From Commensalibacter melissae (lineage in GTDB: Bacteria; Pseudomonadota; Alphaproteobacteria; Acetobacterales; Acetobacteraceae): a stretch of DNA of 64,000 nucleotides. Location: NCBI RefSeq assembly GCF_009734185.1, contig NZ_CP046393.1, forward strand, positions 984,501 to 1,048,500. Direction: 5' to 3'. A program made the position numbers and the translations under genes. Positions within the stretch are counted from its first letter, which is position 1; each line of letters opens with the position of its first letter. Below are positions 37,869-47,314 of the stretch, piece by piece. The notes beneath the pieces were generated by a model. It saw only the letters and a list, made by a program, of their open reading frames with translations. It was not told where the DNA came from and did not search any database.

Positions 37869-40025
37869 TTATTGTGCTCTAGCTTTTGATAAGGAATCTG
37901 AACAATAATCGGTGCGTTCAAGCATTTTTTTTATCGTATTAATACTTAGGGTAAAAACCTTATCTTTATTTTTTTCAAAGTTTATAATCGGTTTGTCAAG
38001 ATTGCCTTTAATAATGATTGGCACGGAGGCACTGAATGAACCCAATGAGATATCGGGAACAATATGAAAATCAATTTGATGAGCGGGTATAGAATAATAC
38101 CCTGTTCCATTCAGGGCAAATTTTTTAGCCTGAAGTGTAAATGTATCAAAATATAATTGATCATTTTTCAGGTTAAAATGTACTGCCAAACATTGCGTTG
38201 AAAGATTCTTTTTCAATGGCAAAGTATCAGCCGCTTTACCTAGATAATGTCTTAATCCTTCAGCCTTGACGATTCCTCCAATTCCGGCCATTCCAACGCG
38301 TCCAACCATTGAATGAATCCACTGATCATAATTTGAACCTTTAGCTGAAATATTTCCAGTCACTTCAATAGGACCACTATACAATTCTGCCAACTTATAT
38401 CTTTGTTCCAGCCACTCCATCGGAATAACGGATGGATGGATCGTAACATACAATTTTTGATCATCATTGTTATGATTATAGGCGATATCAAGATTAAGAT
38501 GATTTTGTTTATTAATGAACTGTGCATTGTTAATTTTTAACTGATTGTTATTCCAATTAAAATATCCTGAAAAATTATTAAAATTATATTGATTAAATTG
38601 AAGATTTTTACCGTTTATATTACCTTCTGCACCCAAATTGTGCAAAATTTCATCACGAATATGATTGATTGACTGAATGTCAACTCTAAAAGGCAAATAT
38701 ATTTTACCATTATAAAATATATCATGTGCTTCAACAAAACCATTTTTAGAAGATTGATGGTCAATTTTTAATGCATTTAATTTTATTTTGAGAGATGGAT
38801 TTTTTCCTCCCACTGTCCCGTGAATCTGTGCTGAATAATTATCTGATGATAAATTTCCCTTTATGGGTATTTCCTTGAGATTATCTGAAAACAATATTTG
38901 TTGAAAATTATTCAATGTTCCCAAATCGCCAGCCCAACTGAATATATTATCATTCACTTTTCCCTTAAACTGGATATTTATATTTTCATTAAACTGATTG
39001 GCTAAGATTTGTACATTCGTCAAATCGAAATCTTTGTATGATTCCCTAATTGGAATATAACCCATATTTAATTGTAACAGTTTTATTTTTGGTTTTGAAT
39101 TTTTCTCCGTTTCTGTATCAACATCTTCAAATAGCGTATTGAAGGTAATATTTTCAACCAATGGTAAATTGGCATGTGGGAATAACAAATTAAGGTTCTG
39201 CAAGTTTAGAATCGCGCCTCTTGCCGATATTGAGAAATTTTTCAAATTGATAGAATCTTTTACAGTTCCATTGACATGTATATTTCCGACATTTTGATTT
39301 TGAAAATACTCTGTTAAAACCATTTGAAATTTAACAGGAGATGAAGAAACTACATTTCTATGCAATAGCAAAGCATCCGCATGATTGATACGTCCAGATA
39401 ATGAAAAATTCGCTTGATGATTATGTCCATTAATTTCAAAACGTATCTTATTCCCTTCAAACTGATCAATATCGACAGTTTTCAAAAGAAAATGGGCATG
39501 TTTATTATTTTTAAAATTATCGTAACATGTCTGAACATGACTGAAATTGATTGTCCTGAAATTAACTGACCATTTTTTCTTATTTTTTTTCTTATTTTTT
39601 TCAGACGGAATATATGATTTTTTATAGGGATGAAATTCCCAGTTTTTTACGCCGTCTTGATTTTCTTCCAAATTTAATTTTACATTTGAAAGTTCCAATG
39701 CATGAATATTGATATTTTTTTTTAATAAAGACAATAAATTAATTTTCGCTGAAAATTTCCCTGCATGAATGAAATAATCAGCCTTGCCATCTTTTATATT
39801 TGCCAAAGCAATATCTGATGCTTTGATTTCAGGCCAGGGAACCAATTGTAGAGACAAATGATTTAAATGGACTTTTCGTCCTGTTTTTTTTTCAATTATT
39901 TCTGATAATTGATCATTAATTTTTTGCCGGTCAATCATATAATTGATTGCAAGATTACTTCCCGCTATCAATAATACAGAAGCTCCCAAAACACCAATAA
40001 ATATCTTTTTCTTTTTTAGCATCAT
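37869..40025 (-). CDS. AsmA-family envelope protein
   Basis: Large AsmA-like protein, a family implicated in outer-membrane assembly and intermembrane lipid transport. The 718-residue product has one N-terminal membrane anchor (IFIGVLGASVLLIAGSNLAI), then the AsmA N-terminal pattern (INDQLSEIIEKKTGRKVHL, LSLQLVPWPEIKASDIALAN), a Lys/Asn-rich middle and the C-terminal AsmA_2-like region (VGRVGMAGIGGIVKAEGLRHY, FALNGTGYYSIPAHQIDFHI). It probably projects into the periplasm. A Lys-rich stretch at residues ~140-152 looks like a simple-sequence insertion. It lies between rluC and atp12. Confidence 0.85.
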   Translation of the reverse strand: MMLKKKKIFIGVLGASVLLIAGSNLAINYMIDRQKINDQLSEIIEKKTGRKVHLNHLSLQLVPWPEIKASDIALANIKDGKADYFIHAGKFSAKINLLSLLKKNINIHALELSNVKLNLEENQDGVKNWEFHPYKKSYIPSEKNKKKNKKKWSVNFRTINFSHVQTCYDNFKNNKHAHFLLKTVDIDQFEGNKIRFEINGHNHQANFSLSGRINHADALLLHRNVVSSSPVKFQMVLTEYFQNQNVGNIHVNGTVKDSINLKNFSISARGAILNLQNLNLLFPHANLPLVENITFNTLFEDVDTETEKNSKPKIKLLQLNMGYIPIRESYKDFDLTNVQILANQFNENINIQFKGKVNDNIFSWAGDLGTLNNFQQILFSDNLKEIPIKGNLSSDNYSAQIHGTVGGKNPSLKIKLNALKIDHQSSKNGFVEAHDIFYNGKIYLPFRVDIQSINHIRDEILHNLGAEGNINGKNLQFNQYNFNNFSGYFNWNNNQLKINNAQFINKQNHLNLDIAYNHNNDDQKLYVTIHPSVIPMEWLEQRYKLAELYSGPIEVTGNISAKGSNYDQWIHSMVGRVGMAGIGGIVKAEGLRHYLGKAADTLPLKKNLSTQCLAVHFNLKNDQLYFDTFTLQAKKFALNGTGYYSIPAHQIDFHIVPDISLGSFSASVPIIIKGNLDKPIINFEKNKDKVFTLSINTIKKMLERTDYCSDSLSKARAQ

Positions 40026-40139
40026 TAATCTTTGGATTCATTTAATAATGGTAAGTTAAAAATATAAACTAATCAGAAATAACATGATGGTTTTTTTATG
40101 CAATCATAAAACAAAACTAATTTTTCAAATGAAATATTT

Positions 40140-41126
40140 TCAGTTACATTTCTTATCTTTTATTAATTTGACACAATTACCGGATGGCATATCAAATCCC
40201 AATCTCTTAAATGTTTCTTTCATATGGGATGACAATTCAACTTCAACCTCCAGATATCCACCCTGGGGATGAGGAATGATTATTGCGCGGGCATGAAGAT
40301 GTAGTAATTCTGGAAAACCTTCAAGTGAGCCATTCACTTGATTATATTTTCTATCCCCCAATATAGGACAGTTCATGGCCAAACAATGAACACGAAGTTG
40401 ATGCATGCGTCCAGTAAGGGGATATAATTCGACCCAGGCAAATTTCCTGGCAGCATAATCTTTAACCATATATTCCGTTACAGCTTTTTGCGCATTTTTA
40501 TTTTCTTCTGAAACAACGACATATGATTCGCCCGGACGTTCAACTTTCAATAATGGTAGCGTCACCCTACCACTTGATGAAACGGGACGACCTGTTGTAA
40601 TGGCCCAGTATATTTTTTTTACTGCCCTGCCTCTGAACGCAGCAGTTAGTTTTGCTGCAGCAGCTGGATGACGAGCAATCAATAATATACCGGAAGTATC
40701 TTTATCCAAACGATGAACCAAACAGGGACGATAGTTACTATTTTCCCTCAATGCTTCGAGCATTCCGTCAATATGAAATCTTACATTACTACCCCCCTGA
40801 ACAGCAATACCGGACGGTTTATTTATAACAAATAAATCGCTATCTTCATAAATAATCCAGCTTTTAACTTTTTTTGAAAAATGGGAATCCATGTCATGAT
40901 TTTTTTTTGATAATAGAACATCTTTTTCAACAAGAGGAAGCCGAACAACATTTCCAGTATTCAAATGTGTAGATGCTTGAATTCTTTTTTTATCAACCCT
41001 TATTTGACCAGTTCTGCACAATTTTTGAATCATGCCCTGCGTAAATTGAGGATAATTTCTTTTTACCCAACGATCAAGACGCACTTCACCATCTTCATCT
41101 TTAACCGTAATATTTAAAATTTTCAT
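40140..41126 (-). CDS. rluC: RluC/RluD-type pseudouridine synthase
   Basis: Ribosomal large-subunit pseudouridine synthase of the RluA superfamily. The 328-residue product has an N-terminal S4 RNA-binding domain (RLDRWVKRNYPQFTQGMIQK), then the catalytic domain with INKPSGIAVQGGSNV and HRLDKDTSGILLIAR carrying the catalytic Asp, and MHQLRVHCLAM. The paralogue is most like RluC, which modifies 23S positions 955, 2504 and 2580 in E. coli; specificity here is inferred. It follows rarA by 5 bp. Confidence 0.88.
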   Translation of the reverse strand: MKILNITVKDEDGEVRLDRWVKRNYPQFTQGMIQKLCRTGQIRVDKKRIQASTHLNTGNVVRLPLVEKDVLLSKKNHDMDSHFSKKVKSWIIYEDSDLFVINKPSGIAVQGGSNVRFHIDGMLEALRENSNYRPCLVHRLDKDTSGILLIARHPAAAAKLTAAFRGRAVKKIYWAITTGRPVSSSGRVTLPLLKVERPGESYVVVSEENKNAQKAVTEYMVKDYAARKFAWVELYPLTGRMHQLRVHCLAMNCPILGDRKYNQVNGSLEGFPELLHLHARAIIIPHPQGGYLEVEVELSSHMKETFKRLGFDMPSGNCVKLIKDKKCN

Positions 41127-41131
41127 ATAAT

Positions 41132-42484
41132 CTATTTATTTCTAAGTTTATTCCACTGTTCAAGACGTTTTGAAATGATCTCTTCTGTTCCCCGATGTGT
41201 GGGAAAATAAAACTGTTCACGTTTCATACGATCAGGAAAATAGTTTTGTCCAGAAAATCCCTCTTCTGTATCATGATCATACTGATATCCCTTGCCATAA
41301 CCAAGTTCTTTCATCATTTTGGTTGGCGCGTTCAATATATGGGCGGGAGGCATCAAGCTTCCCGTTTTTTTTGCAACCGCTCTCGCTTTGTTAAAGGCTT
41401 TATAAATAGCATTGGATTTTGGTGCTGTTGCCAAGTAAACTACCAGTTCAGCCAATGCGATTTCCCCTTCAGGTGATCCTAACCGTTCATAACTCTCCCA
41501 AGCTGAAATTGCCAGTATTTGAGCATTAGGTGAGGCTAATCCAATATCTTCCGATGCAAAACGGGTCAATCTTCTTGCAATATATCTTGGATCCTCTCCA
41601 CCTTCCAACATTCTAGCGAACCAGTACAAGGCAGCATCGGGATCCGAACCTCGAAGTGATTTATGCAGGGCTGAAATCAAATTATAATGCCCATCCCTAT
41701 CCTTATCATACAATACTGCTTTTTGGCTTAGTAATTCATTTAACGCATTTTCATCAATTTTATGATCAAAATTTTGTTTGATTAATTGTTCTATCATATT
41801 CAAGAGATAGCGACCATCTCCATCTGCCATGGCAATAAGAACATGTAAGGCTTTATCCGTAAGAGGCAATTTCTTTTCAGTATTAATTTCAACACGCTTA
41901 ATGAGTTGTTTCAACGCTTCTTCATCAAGACGTTTCAATACCATCAATTGGCAACGGGATAACAAAGCACCATTTAACACGAAAGATGGATTTTCAGTGG
42001 TCGCCCCTATCAGAATAATAGTTCCATCTTCAACAACGGGTAAAAAACTGTCTTGTTGAGTACGGTTGAAACGGTGAATTTCATCCACAAATAATAGGGT
42101 ACCCTTACCGGTTTGTTGTCTATATTTTCTTGCCTCATCAAAAATTTTTTTTAATTCTGTCACCCCGGAAAAAATTGCGGATATTTGAACAAATCTCAAA
42201 TTTGTATACTGGGAAATAATCCGGGCAATCGTCGTCTTCCCTGTTCCAGGATAACCCCACAAAATCAAACTTGATAATGTACCATGATTTATCATACGGG
42301 TAATAATGCCTTTTTTACCAACCAAATGATTTTGTCCGACAACCTCCTCCAATTCCATTGGCCGCAATTGATCAGCCAAAGGAACCTTATTGTCAATTAT
42401 TGACTTCTTATTAGAATTCTCACTTAAAAAGGTGTGATCAGAGGCAAAAAGATCCTTGTCATTCTTTGATGAGGAAAAGGTCAT
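41132..42484 (-). CDS. rarA: Replication-associated recombination protein RarA (MgsA)
   Basis: AAA+ ATPase of the clamp-loader-like family that acts at stalled forks. The 450-residue product has a ~30-residue polar N-terminus, then PLADQLRPMELEEVVGQNHLV, Walker A GYPGTGKTTIARI near residue 75, Walker B LLFVDEIHRFN, sensor ATTENPSF, and the C-terminal SALHKSLRGSDPDAALYW signature plus AYKAFNKARA. Length is usual. It heads the minus-strand rarA-rluC run, with a small lipoprotein gene 31 bp upstream. Confidence 0.95.
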   Translation of the reverse strand: MTFSSSKNDKDLFASDHTFLSENSNKKSIIDNKVPLADQLRPMELEEVVGQNHLVGKKGIITRMINHGTLSSLILWGYPGTGKTTIARIISQYTNLRFVQISAIFSGVTELKKIFDEARKYRQQTGKGTLLFVDEIHRFNRTQQDSFLPVVEDGTIILIGATTENPSFVLNGALLSRCQLMVLKRLDEEALKQLIKRVEINTEKKLPLTDKALHVLIAMADGDGRYLLNMIEQLIKQNFDHKIDENALNELLSQKAVLYDKDRDGHYNLISALHKSLRGSDPDAALYWFARMLEGGEDPRYIARRLTRFASEDIGLASPNAQILAISAWESYERLGSPEGEIALAELVVYLATAPKSNAIYKAFNKARAVAKKTGSLMPPAHILNAPTKMMKELGYGKGYQYDHDTEEGFSGQNYFPDRMKREQFYFPTHRGTEEIISKRLEQWNKLRNK

Positions 42485-42515
42485 GAGGAATTCCGAATTA
42501 CCTTGTTAATTTTAT

Positions 42516-42791
42516 TTATTTCGCGTGAACATTACCGTAGGAGGGCGCTCCCACACCAGGACAACTGCATGGAGAACCCAGAGGAACTTGATATGGAGTA
42601 TGACAGCTATAAATTCCTGCCTTGCAAACAGATCCATAACCAACAGATGATTGTGTTCCTGCTGGAACTGGTGTTTCAGCTGTTCCTGAACATCCATTAA
42701 GAAACAGCGCGGATGAAACTAAACAGATACCGATACAAAAACAGTGTTTGATATTATTTATTCTTAAATTTACCATTTTCTTTCCATTCAT
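42516..42791 (-). CDS. Small Cys/Gly/Pro-rich lipoprotein
   Basis: No function is known to me. The 91-residue product has a basic N-terminus, a hydrophobic core (IGICLVSSALFL) and a lipobox-like LNGC with Cys34 as the probable lipidated residue. The mature ~57 residues are rich in Gly, Pro, Ser and Tyr and carry four more Cys (SVCKAGIYSC, SPCSCPGVGAP). A start at Met6 (42776) is also possible. Same strand and close spacing to rarA suggest co-transcription or simple adjacency. I recall similar short lipoproteins in acetic acid bacteria but cannot name a family. Confidence 0.65.
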   Translation of the reverse strand: MNGKKMVNLRINNIKHCFCIGICLVSSALFLNGCSGTAETPVPAGTQSSVGYGSVCKAGIYSCHTPYQVPLGSPCSCPGVGAPSYGNVHAK

Positions 42792-43061
42792 GTTCTTTAA
42801 TACTATTTTTATTAACTTTATGATTGAATATTATAATTTTCTATCCAAGGATTGATTTTTATCCGACATAAAGTTATCCACAATTTGGGGGATAAACTTG
42901 AGGAATAGTTTGTGTGTTATTATAGGATAATATGCTAAAAAACTGTATAAATATATCATTTATGTTATAAACATATATAATATAAAGGTTTTTATCTAAC
43001 TTTAACAGTTGGATAACATAAACTTTGGAATTATGAAATCAAGCCTTAACTAGAGACTAAA
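42792..43061. other. AT-rich divergent spacer with DnaA-box-like sites
   Basis: About 270 bp between two divergent small exported-protein genes. It holds a perfect TTATCCACA at 42874-42882, two inverted 2-mismatch versions (in GGGGGATAAAC near 42887-42897 and GTTGGATAA at 43008-43016) and a 10-bp inverted repeat TTTATGTTAT (42959-42968) / ATAACATAAA (43013-43022). The rest is strongly A+T-rich. It could be an origin-like or DnaA-responsive region, or just a promoter spacer. Confidence 0.35.
42874..42882 (+). promoter_or_regulatory. Perfect DnaA box (TTATCCACA)
   Basis: Exact match to the E. coli consensus 9-mer, about 31 kb from dnaA. In a window of this size and composition roughly one exact match on either strand is expected by chance, so the call depends on the weaker neighbours noted in the spacer entry. 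Confidence 0.4.
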
Positions 43062-43424
43062 TTGAAAAATAGAACAAGATTTTTAACTTTTATAATCACC
43101 CTATTTCCCTTGACTGTTTATGGACAATCAAGTGATGAAAAATCAATCAGTTTTTCATATGAACAATTACAACCTATTTTCAAAATTTTACGAACCCAAT
43201 CAACAACAATAAGTCCCTCATGTATTGAAACCTTAAAAGATATACATGAATTGAAAAAACAAAAAGCCAATGACAAGTTTGACAATGACAGGGATGTTAA
43301 CAGTAAAATATTAAGATCCCTATACAACAATGCATTGGAATTTTGCAAAGTAGACGCGAGAAATATATGCAGTCACCAAGTTCCCATTTCCATACGCATG
43401 GAATGTAGAAAACTTTCAGATTAA
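43062..43424 (+). CDS. Small exported protein with four cysteines
   Basis: Unrecognised. The 120-residue product starts at a TTG (43062); no in-frame ATG would keep the signal peptide. The N-terminus (KNRTRFLTFIITLFPLTVYG then QSS) is a convincing signal sequence with cleavage near Gly22. The mature part is charged and helical-looking, with Cys residues in SPSC, EFCK, NICS and MECR, able to form two disulfides in the periplasm. The plain ribosome site is weak. It stands alone between an AT-rich spacer and the convergent phosphoketolase gene. Confidence 0.6.
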   Translation: MKNRTRFLTFIITLFPLTVYGQSSDEKSISFSYEQLQPIFKILRTQSTTISPSCIETLKDIHELKKQKANDKFDNDRDVNSKILRSLYNNALEFCKVDARNICSHQVPISIRMECRKLSD

Positions 43425-43451
43425 CAATCCATACGCTGAAAAACCAAATCA

Positions 43452-43474
43452 ATATATATATATATATATATATA
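43452..43474. repeat. AT dinucleotide tract
   Basis: Eleven AT units plus one base, uninterrupted, lying 8 bp after the phosphoketolase stop codon in the convergent spacer. Such a tract is prone to slippage and to cruciform or melted structure. It lies outside any gene, so phase variation of a product is not expected. Confidence 0.9.
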
Positions 43475-43482
43475 CAATTTTT

Positions 43483-45837
43483 TTATTTCCAACGCCAGTT
43501 TTTGATTTCTGGCATATCTTCACCATATTGGCGAATATATAATTCATGCTCAACAAGTTTGTCTCTCACAAACTGATCTATATAAGCTATTTTTGATTTG
43601 TAACGATCAACCCTGTTCATGATGTTTGATACCAAGTGATAACGATCAAGATTGTTCAATACAACCATATCAAAAGGTGTTGTGGTTGTTCCTTCTTCTC
43701 TGAAACCATGAACATGAAAATTTCTTGCATTACTTCGTTTATAAATAAGCGAGTGAATTAATCTTGGAAAACCATGATAAGCAAAGATAACTGGTTTGTT
43801 GATTGTAAATAAGGCATCAAATTCTTGATTTGATAATCCATGTGGATGCTGATCATCTGTCATAAGAGTCATCAGGTCAACAACATTGATAAAACGAATT
43901 TTGAGATCTGGTACATATTCGTTAAGAATTTTGGTCGCCGCCAATGCTTCAAGCGTTGGTACATCACCAGCGCATGCCACAATGACATCGGGTTCTGTTC
44001 CTTTATCGTTACTGGCCCATTCCCAAATGCCAAGGCCTTTATAACAATGTTTAATTGCCTCATCCATGGTAAGCCACTGGGGCTCTGGTTGCTTGCCGGC
44101 AACAATAACATTGATACGGTCCGAACTTTTTAAACAGTGACTCGTAACCAGCAACAGGGTATTAGCATCTGGTGGCAAATAAATCCTGCTCATTTTAGGT
44201 TTTTTCGAAACAACATGATCTATGAAACCGGGATCTTGATGACTGAACCCATTATGATCCTGCCGCCAAACATGAGAAGTCAAAAGGATATTTAAAGACG
44301 AAATTGGCCGCCGCCATTCCACCTTGCTCGCCTCGTCCAACCACTTTGCAAATTGATTAACCATTGAGTCGACAATATGGATAAAAGCCTCGTAACAGGA
44401 AAACAATCCATGTCTTCCAGTCAATAAATATCCTTCAAGCCAACCCTCAACCGTATGTTCACTTAAAATTTCCATCACTTGTCCCTTATGGGCCAAATGA
44501 TCATCGAAATCATATATTTCGGCATTCCAGACCCGATCGGTTACTTCAAATACCTTATTCAAACGATTTGAATTATTTTCATCAGGGGAAAGAAGCAAAA
44601 ATTTTTCAGGATTATTTCTAATGACATCTCTTAAAAACTCTCCCATTATCCTGGTTGATTCAGCAATTACATGACCATGTTTCGTCATTTTTACTGCATA
44701 TTGTCGATAATCAGGTAACTTCAAGGGTCGTCTGAGCAACCCGCCATTCCCATTGGGATTGGCGCTCATACGTTTATCTCCCTTGGGTGCCAATTCTGCA
44801 ATTTCAGGAAATATTGCCCCTTTTTCATCAAATAATGCATCAGGATGATAGGATTTCATCCATTGTTCTAATAATTTCAGATGTTTTGGATTGCTCAAAT
44901 CCCCAAAAGGAATCTGATGTGCACGCCAATAATCCTCCACTTTTTCTCCATCAATGGTTTTCGGACATGTCCAACCTTTTGGGCTTTTAAAAATAATGGC
45001 TGGCCATAATGGACGACCGGTATCATTATTTTTGCGTGCATTCTGTTGAATTCGATGAATACGATTGAATGCAGTATTCATGGCTGAAGCCATTTTCTGA
45101 TGCATTGAATCTGGATCATTGTCTTCAACAAAAATTGGATCGTAGCCGTACCCCTTGATTAAATTGATTAATTCCTGATGGGATATACGTGCCAATATAG
45201 TCGGGTTTGCAATTTTATAGCCATTCAAATGAAGAATGGGTAAGACAGCACCATCTGTTTTTGGATTAACAAATTTATTACTGTGCCATGATGTTGCCAA
45301 GGGTCCTGTTTCTGCCTCACCATCACCTATAACACATGCAACGGTCAGATCAGGATTATCAAATATTGCCCCATATGCATGTGAAAGCGAATATCCAAGT
45401 TCTCCACCCTCATGAATGGATCCTGGTGTTGGTGCACCTGTATGGCTTGGAATGCCGCCGGGAAAGGAAAATTGTTTGAACAATTTCTGCATTCCCACTT
45501 CATCCTGTGTAATCTCGGGAAAAAGTTCTGTATAAGTCCCTTCAAGATAGGTTGACGCCACAACCCCAGGAGCTCCATGACCTGGCCCAGCTATAAAAAG
45601 AATATCGTTATCTCGTTCTCTGATAATACGGTTCAGATGAAGATAAATGAAATTGAGGCCCGGGGTTGTTCCCCAATGTCCAAGCAATCGTGGTTTGGTA
45701 TGTTCCAGTTTCAATGGTTCCCTCAATAAAGGGTTATCCATTAGATAGATCTGTCCAATGGATAGATAATTGGCGGCATGCCACCATTTATTATATAAGT
45801 CCACTTCATGTTCAGATAAAAGCTTTTTATCAGTCAT
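43483..45837 (-). CDS. xfp: Phosphoketolase (xylulose-5-P / fructose-6-P)
   Basis: Thiamine-diphosphate enzyme that cleaves xylulose-5-P (and often fructose-6-P) with phosphate to acetyl phosphate plus a shorter sugar phosphate. The 784-residue product shows [67 protein letters not shown], and the ThDP motif [11 protein letters not shown]. Length is typical. It lies 60 bp after ackA, whose product turns acetyl phosphate into acetate and ATP, so the pair makes a short energy-yielding route from pentose phosphates. Whether it prefers Xu5P or F6P cannot be read from sequence alone. Confidence 0.95.
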   Translation of the reverse strand: MTDKKLLSEHEVDLYNKWWHAANYLSIGQIYLMDNPLLREPLKLEHTKPRLLGHWGTTPGLNFIYLHLNRIIRERDNDILFIAGPGHGAPGVVASTYLEGTYTELFPEITQDEVGMQKLFKQFSFPGGIPSHTGAPTPGSIHEGGELGYSLSHAYGAIFDNPDLTVACVIGDGEAETGPLATSWHSNKFVNPKTDGAVLPILHLNGYKIANPTILARISHQELINLIKGYGYDPIFVEDNDPDSMHQKMASAMNTAFNRIHRIQQNARKNNDTGRPLWPAIIFKSPKGWTCPKTIDGEKVEDYWRAHQIPFGDLSNPKHLKLLEQWMKSYHPDALFDEKGAIFPEIAELAPKGDKRMSANPNGNGGLLRRPLKLPDYRQYAVKMTKHGHVIAESTRIMGEFLRDVIRNNPEKFLLLSPDENNSNRLNKVFEVTDRVWNAEIYDFDDHLAHKGQVMEILSEHTVEGWLEGYLLTGRHGLFSCYEAFIHIVDSMVNQFAKWLDEASKVEWRRPISSLNILLTSHVWRQDHNGFSHQDPGFIDHVVSKKPKMSRIYLPPDANTLLLVTSHCLKSSDRINVIVAGKQPEPQWLTMDEAIKHCYKGLGIWEWASNDKGTEPDVIVACAGDVPTLEALAATKILNEYVPDLKIRFINVVDLMTLMTDDQHPHGLSNQEFDALFTINKPVIFAYHGFPRLIHSLIYKRSNARNFHVHGFREEGTTTTPFDMVVLNNLDRYHLVSNIMNRVDRYKSKIAYIDQFVRDKLVEHELYIRQYGEDMPEIKNWRWK

Positions 45838-45897
45838 TTTTTACTCCTTGATAAATAGCTATTGTTAAACTCAATAAGAGTTATTAAAACCCCGGAT

Positions 45898-47124
45898 TCA
45901 TGCACGCTGTTTCGAATTTAATAAAAGCTGTTGTATTTCTTTCAATATGATGAACTCCTCATTGGTCGGGATTGTATATACCTTGATATTGCTTTCTGAA
46001 GTACTGATCAATTCATTTCCATCTTTATTTGCCTGTTCATCGATTTCAATCCCTAGCCAGGACAAAGTCTGACAGACTACAGACCGGACATATGTAGCAT
46101 GTGCACCGATACCAGCTGTAAAAATCAATCCGTCAATCCCTTTTAGACAAACAATTAGCCGACCTATTTCTCCAATCAGTTTATAAATAAACAAATCCAG
46201 TGCCTGTTTGGCAAATTTCGATTTTGGTCCATTTTGGGCAATTTCATGAATAAGACCTCGCATATCACTTGAAACCTCGGATACACCTAACAAACCAGAT
46301 TGTTTCCAGATTATATCCTCAATTTCATCGGGAGACCTTTTTTCTTCACGAGTCATATATAAGACGACATTTGGATCGATCTGTCCAGTACGTGTACCCA
46401 TCACCAAACCGTCCAAGGGCGTAAAACTCATGGACGTATCAATAGATTTTCCTTTATTTATAGCCGCAACGCTTGAACCATTTCCAAGATGCGCCACAAC
46501 TATTTTACCCTTAATCAGAGGGGATTTATTTTTTTGCAAATAATGCACGATATAATGATAGGAAAGACCGTGAAACCCATAACGTCTCAATCCACTATCA
46601 TAATATTTTCTTGGAAGGGCAAAGCGTTTAGCTTTATCTGGCATTGTGGCATGAAAAGCGGTATCAAAACAAGCAACCTGAGTAATATCCGGATATTTAT
46701 CCATTATGACTTTCATGGGAGCAAGGCTGGCTGGTTGATGCAAGGGTACAAATGGTGTTAATGAATCCAGATAACTGTAAATTTTTTGATCAATAACAAC
46801 AGGACGATAATATTTCATCCCACCATGAACCACACGATGACCGATTGCCAGAATTCTATCTTTTTTTATAAAATCGAAAAGCCATTTCAAGACCTGATCC
46901 AACAATTCATCCCTGACATCAAGTTTTGCATATCGGCCATTTGTCCAATTTTTTTCATGAATGATTTTATCTTGACGATCGGTTATTTTCAAATGGGGTC
47001 CTGATCCAATCCCCTCTAGTAATCCTTTGGAATATAATTCAAAATCTGAATTATTCTGACTCCGATACAGAGAAAATTTTAGACTTGATGAACCCGCATT
47101 AATGATTAATACGACCGATGCCAT
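45898..47124 (-). CDS. ackA: Acetate kinase
   Basis: AckA interconverts acetyl phosphate + ADP and acetate + ATP. The 408-residue product has the ASKHA motifs: NAGSSSLKFSLY at the N-terminus, HRVVHGG, FDTAFHATMP, RYGFHGLSYHY, HLGNGSSVAA, and MGTRTGQIDP. All catalytic residues (Asn, Arg, Asp, His) appear present. It is the first gene of ackA-xfp, and two direct repeats lie just before its start. No pta gene is in the window, consistent with phosphoketolase as the acetyl phosphate source. Confidence 0.95.
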   Translation of the reverse strand: MASVVLIINAGSSSLKFSLYRSQNNSDFELYSKGLLEGIGSGPHLKITDRQDKIIHEKNWTNGRYAKLDVRDELLDQVLKWLFDFIKKDRILAIGHRVVHGGMKYYRPVVIDQKIYSYLDSLTPFVPLHQPASLAPMKVIMDKYPDITQVACFDTAFHATMPDKAKRFALPRKYYDSGLRRYGFHGLSYHYIVHYLQKNKSPLIKGKIVVAHLGNGSSVAAINKGKSIDTSMSFTPLDGLVMGTRTGQIDPNVVLYMTREEKRSPDEIEDIIWKQSGLLGVSEVSSDMRGLIHEIAQNGPKSKFAKQALDLFIYKLIGEIGRLIVCLKGIDGLIFTAGIGAHATYVRSVVCQTLSWLGIEIDEQANKDGNELISTSESNIKVYTIPTNEEFIILKEIQQLLLNSKQRA

Positions 47125-47136
47125 ACACGAAACCCT

Positions 47137-47166
47137 TCTAGAAAAATAACCTATATATCTAGAAAA
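47137..47166 (-). promoter_or_regulatory. Paired direct repeats upstream of ackA
   Basis: TTTTCTAGA occurs twice on the minus strand (47137-47145 and 47158-47166), 21 bp centre to centre, that is two DNA turns, with the nearer copy 12 nt before the ackA ATG. Spacing and position suit a regulator binding one face, or may be chance in AT-rich DNA. No binding protein can be named. Confidence 0.35.
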
Positions 47167-47212
47167 GCATAAAGTTAAAAAACTGTTTTAATCAATCAAT
47201 AGCATAAATAAT

Positions 47213-47221
47213 TGTGGATAA
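47213..47221 (-). promoter_or_regulatory. DnaA-box match (TTATCCACA on minus)
   Basis: Second exact consensus 9-mer in the window, inverted relative to the one at 42874, in the spacer between ackA and smpB. Isolated here; no further near-matches cluster around it, so chance is a real possibility. Confidence 0.3.
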
Positions 47222-47314
47222 ATCAATTAATTCATAAATTTATATTCAGTTTCTCTTCAGCCTTTCACATACTTAATGATTAATCGTAATTCTTTTTTTG
47301 TCAAAAGGATAATG

